Positions 62,876 through 64,000 of a stretch of DNA of 64,000 nt are shown here, in pieces. A program made the position numbers and the translations under genes. The notes under the pieces were generated by a model. It was not told the origin of the DNA, did no database searches, and saw only the letters and a list, made by a program, of their open reading frames with translations. Within the stretch, counting starts at the first letter, position 1. Each line of letters begins with the position of its first letter. The DNA comes from Molossus alvarezi (taxonomy: Eukaryota > Chordata > Mammalia > Chiroptera > Molossidae), in NCBI GenBank assembly GCA_037176705.1, contig CM073905.1, positions 32,644,986 through 32,708,985 on the forward strand, read 5' to 3'.

Positions 62876-63030
62876 TTTTGCTTAATTCCTTCACCAATGT
62901 CAGCCCAATACATTCATTGATTTTTTTAAACTAAAAAAAAAAAAAAAAAGAAGATTGGACACCTGAAACCTATATAATTTTATTAACCAATATCACCTGA
63001 ATAAATTCAATGACAAAGAAAAAGAAAAGA
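62876..63030 (+). mobile_element. Two short L1 3' ends in tandem
   Basis: CTTCACCAATGTCAGCCCAATAC followed by CATTCATTG and an A run (62935-62949), then CACCTGAAACCTATATAATTTT, ATTAACCAATATCACCTGAAT and an AAAGAAAAAG tail. Both look like the same L1 terminus in sense direction, each with its own A-tail. Confidence 0.6.
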
Positions 63031-63545
63031 CGAAGGTGAATTGCCAATGGTCTGTCGGACACAGATATGACGGCAATCAGATCTCCAGTGCGGCGTCAGA
63101 CCAGGTGGACAGTGTGCCAACGGGGGGTGGGGGCGGGTACGGAACACGAGCTGGGAGGCGGCAGCCAGGTTTCCATGGTTTCTGTGCTTACGGTGACGTC
63201 GTGATGAGGGCTGTTAACAAGACGTGACATGATTAGAGCTGCCTAAGTCCATCCTGGCTGTTGGGTGGAGTGAAGACATCAGAGGGGTCAAGAACAGACA
63301 CCAGACATCCATCAAAATGGCCAAAATGAAAAAAACCGTTTATTCTTTCTCACACCAACTCACTGTCCGAATCTCCACACGCCAACTCCCATGATTCAAT
63401 TCCGCTATGAAGCCAACTGCTTAGAGTTGGTGCCACATCCCACAGGTTTAGGGGCTCCGGTCCCCATGAGGACCCACACTTCAATCACAGATATTGGATC
63501 CCCAGGGCACCCACACTTCTGTCCGACTTGGCTACAAAGTGGGAC
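63031..63545. other. Unique sequence, no recognised feature
   Basis: Nothing recognised; a short G run at 63122-63136. Confidence 0.35.
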
Positions 63546-63549
63546 TTCC

Positions 63550-63768
63550 GCCCGGCTGGTGTGGCTCAGTGGTTGAGTGTCGACCCATGCACCAAGAGGT
63601 CACCGGTTTGATTCTCGGCCAGGACACATGCCCAGGCTGTGGGCTCAATCCCCAGTGAGGGGCATGCAGGAGGCAGCCAGTCGATGTTCTCTCTCATCAG
63701 TGTTTCTGTCTCTTGCTCTGTCTCCCTTTCTCTCTCTCTAAAATCAATAAAGAAAACAAAATTTTTTT
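63550..63768 (+). mobile_element. VES SINE (GTGTGGCTCAG type)
   Basis: GCCCGGCTGGTGTGGCTCAG, CCGGTTTGATTCTCGG, GGCATGCAGGAGGCAG, TCAGTGTTTCTGTCTC, CTCTAAAATCAATAAAG and A tail. Possible short target duplication GGACTTCC before and GGGCTTCC after. Confidence 0.95.
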
Positions 63769-64000
63769 TAAAAAATGGGCTTCCCACAATCCTCTCCCTT
63801 CCCCAGGATCAACAGTTTGCTAGAATGGCTCAGAGCGCTCAGGAAAACAGTTTACTTCAGTTGACTGGGTAATATTATAAAGGACATAACTGGAGAGGCA
63901 TCACACAGAAGAGATGCATAGGGCAAGGTTTGGAGTGAGGCTGGGGGTACATGGAAATGTTTTACCCTCTCTGGGCACACCCCCTCCCTGCACCTCTGTG
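63769..64000. other. Unique sequence to window end
   Basis: Nothing recognised. Confidence 0.3.

Overview
The window looks like nuclear DNA from a bat, most likely a vesper bat or close yangochiropteran relative. The key evidence is at least 23 copies of a tRNA-derived SINE of the VES type. Each has a tRNA-like head with A and B boxes, a pyrimidine-rich CTCTCTCTCCCTC body and an A-rich tail, and many have clean 10-17 bp target-site duplications. Two head types are present: one reading GGTTTGGCTCAGCGGTTAGAGC (shown here only as a label split from its body) and one reading GGTGTGGCTCAGTGGTTGAGC. Around them lies the usual old mammalian repeat layer: MIR, L2, L1, MLT1/MST-type LTRs, MER20 and other hAT elements, and one Tigger-like end.

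I found no protein-coding gene, exon, structural RNA gene or CRISPR array that I can support. The open reading frames are either translations of simple repeats, remnants of L1 ORF2, or chance frames in GC-rich sequence. The window is best read as intergenic or deep intronic DNA.

Layout. 1-6 kb: mostly unique sequence with one MER20 and a hexanucleotide satellite at 2.1-2.6 kb. 6-11 kb: AT-richer, with L1 3' ends, VES, MIR, a Tigger-like end split by a VES, and two LTR-like relics. 11-20 kb: GC-rich, with three VES, an MLT1-type LTR, an antisense L1 and the most striking local structure, a ~575 bp polypyrimidine array of ~105 bp higher-order units at 17.9-18.5 kb. 20-31 kb: MIR, L2, hAT, VES, a twin-primed (5'-inverted) L1 and a TATA/CCAAT-rich solo-LTR candidate. 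31-38 kb: unique blocks that may be conserved noncoding DNA, plus nested MIR/L2. 38-48 kb: the densest insertion zone, including an LTR broken by an L1 that is itself broken by a VES, and two VES inserted one after another at the same site. 48-58 kb: GC-rich and mostly unique, with a 12-bp minisatellite, MIRs, two VES and an MLT1 LTR. 58-64 kb: a GATA array, an L1 split by an MLT1-type LTR, a near-complete hAT element and three VES.

Nothing here amounts to a new genetic system. What is worth a second look is the insertion history (nested and same-site events), the tandem-array architecture, and about seven unique AT-rich blocks with homeobox- and forkhead-like motifs that could be developmental enhancers. 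All repeat family calls were made by eye against remembered consensus sequences, so boundaries are approximate (about +/-10-20 bp unless a target-site duplication fixes them).
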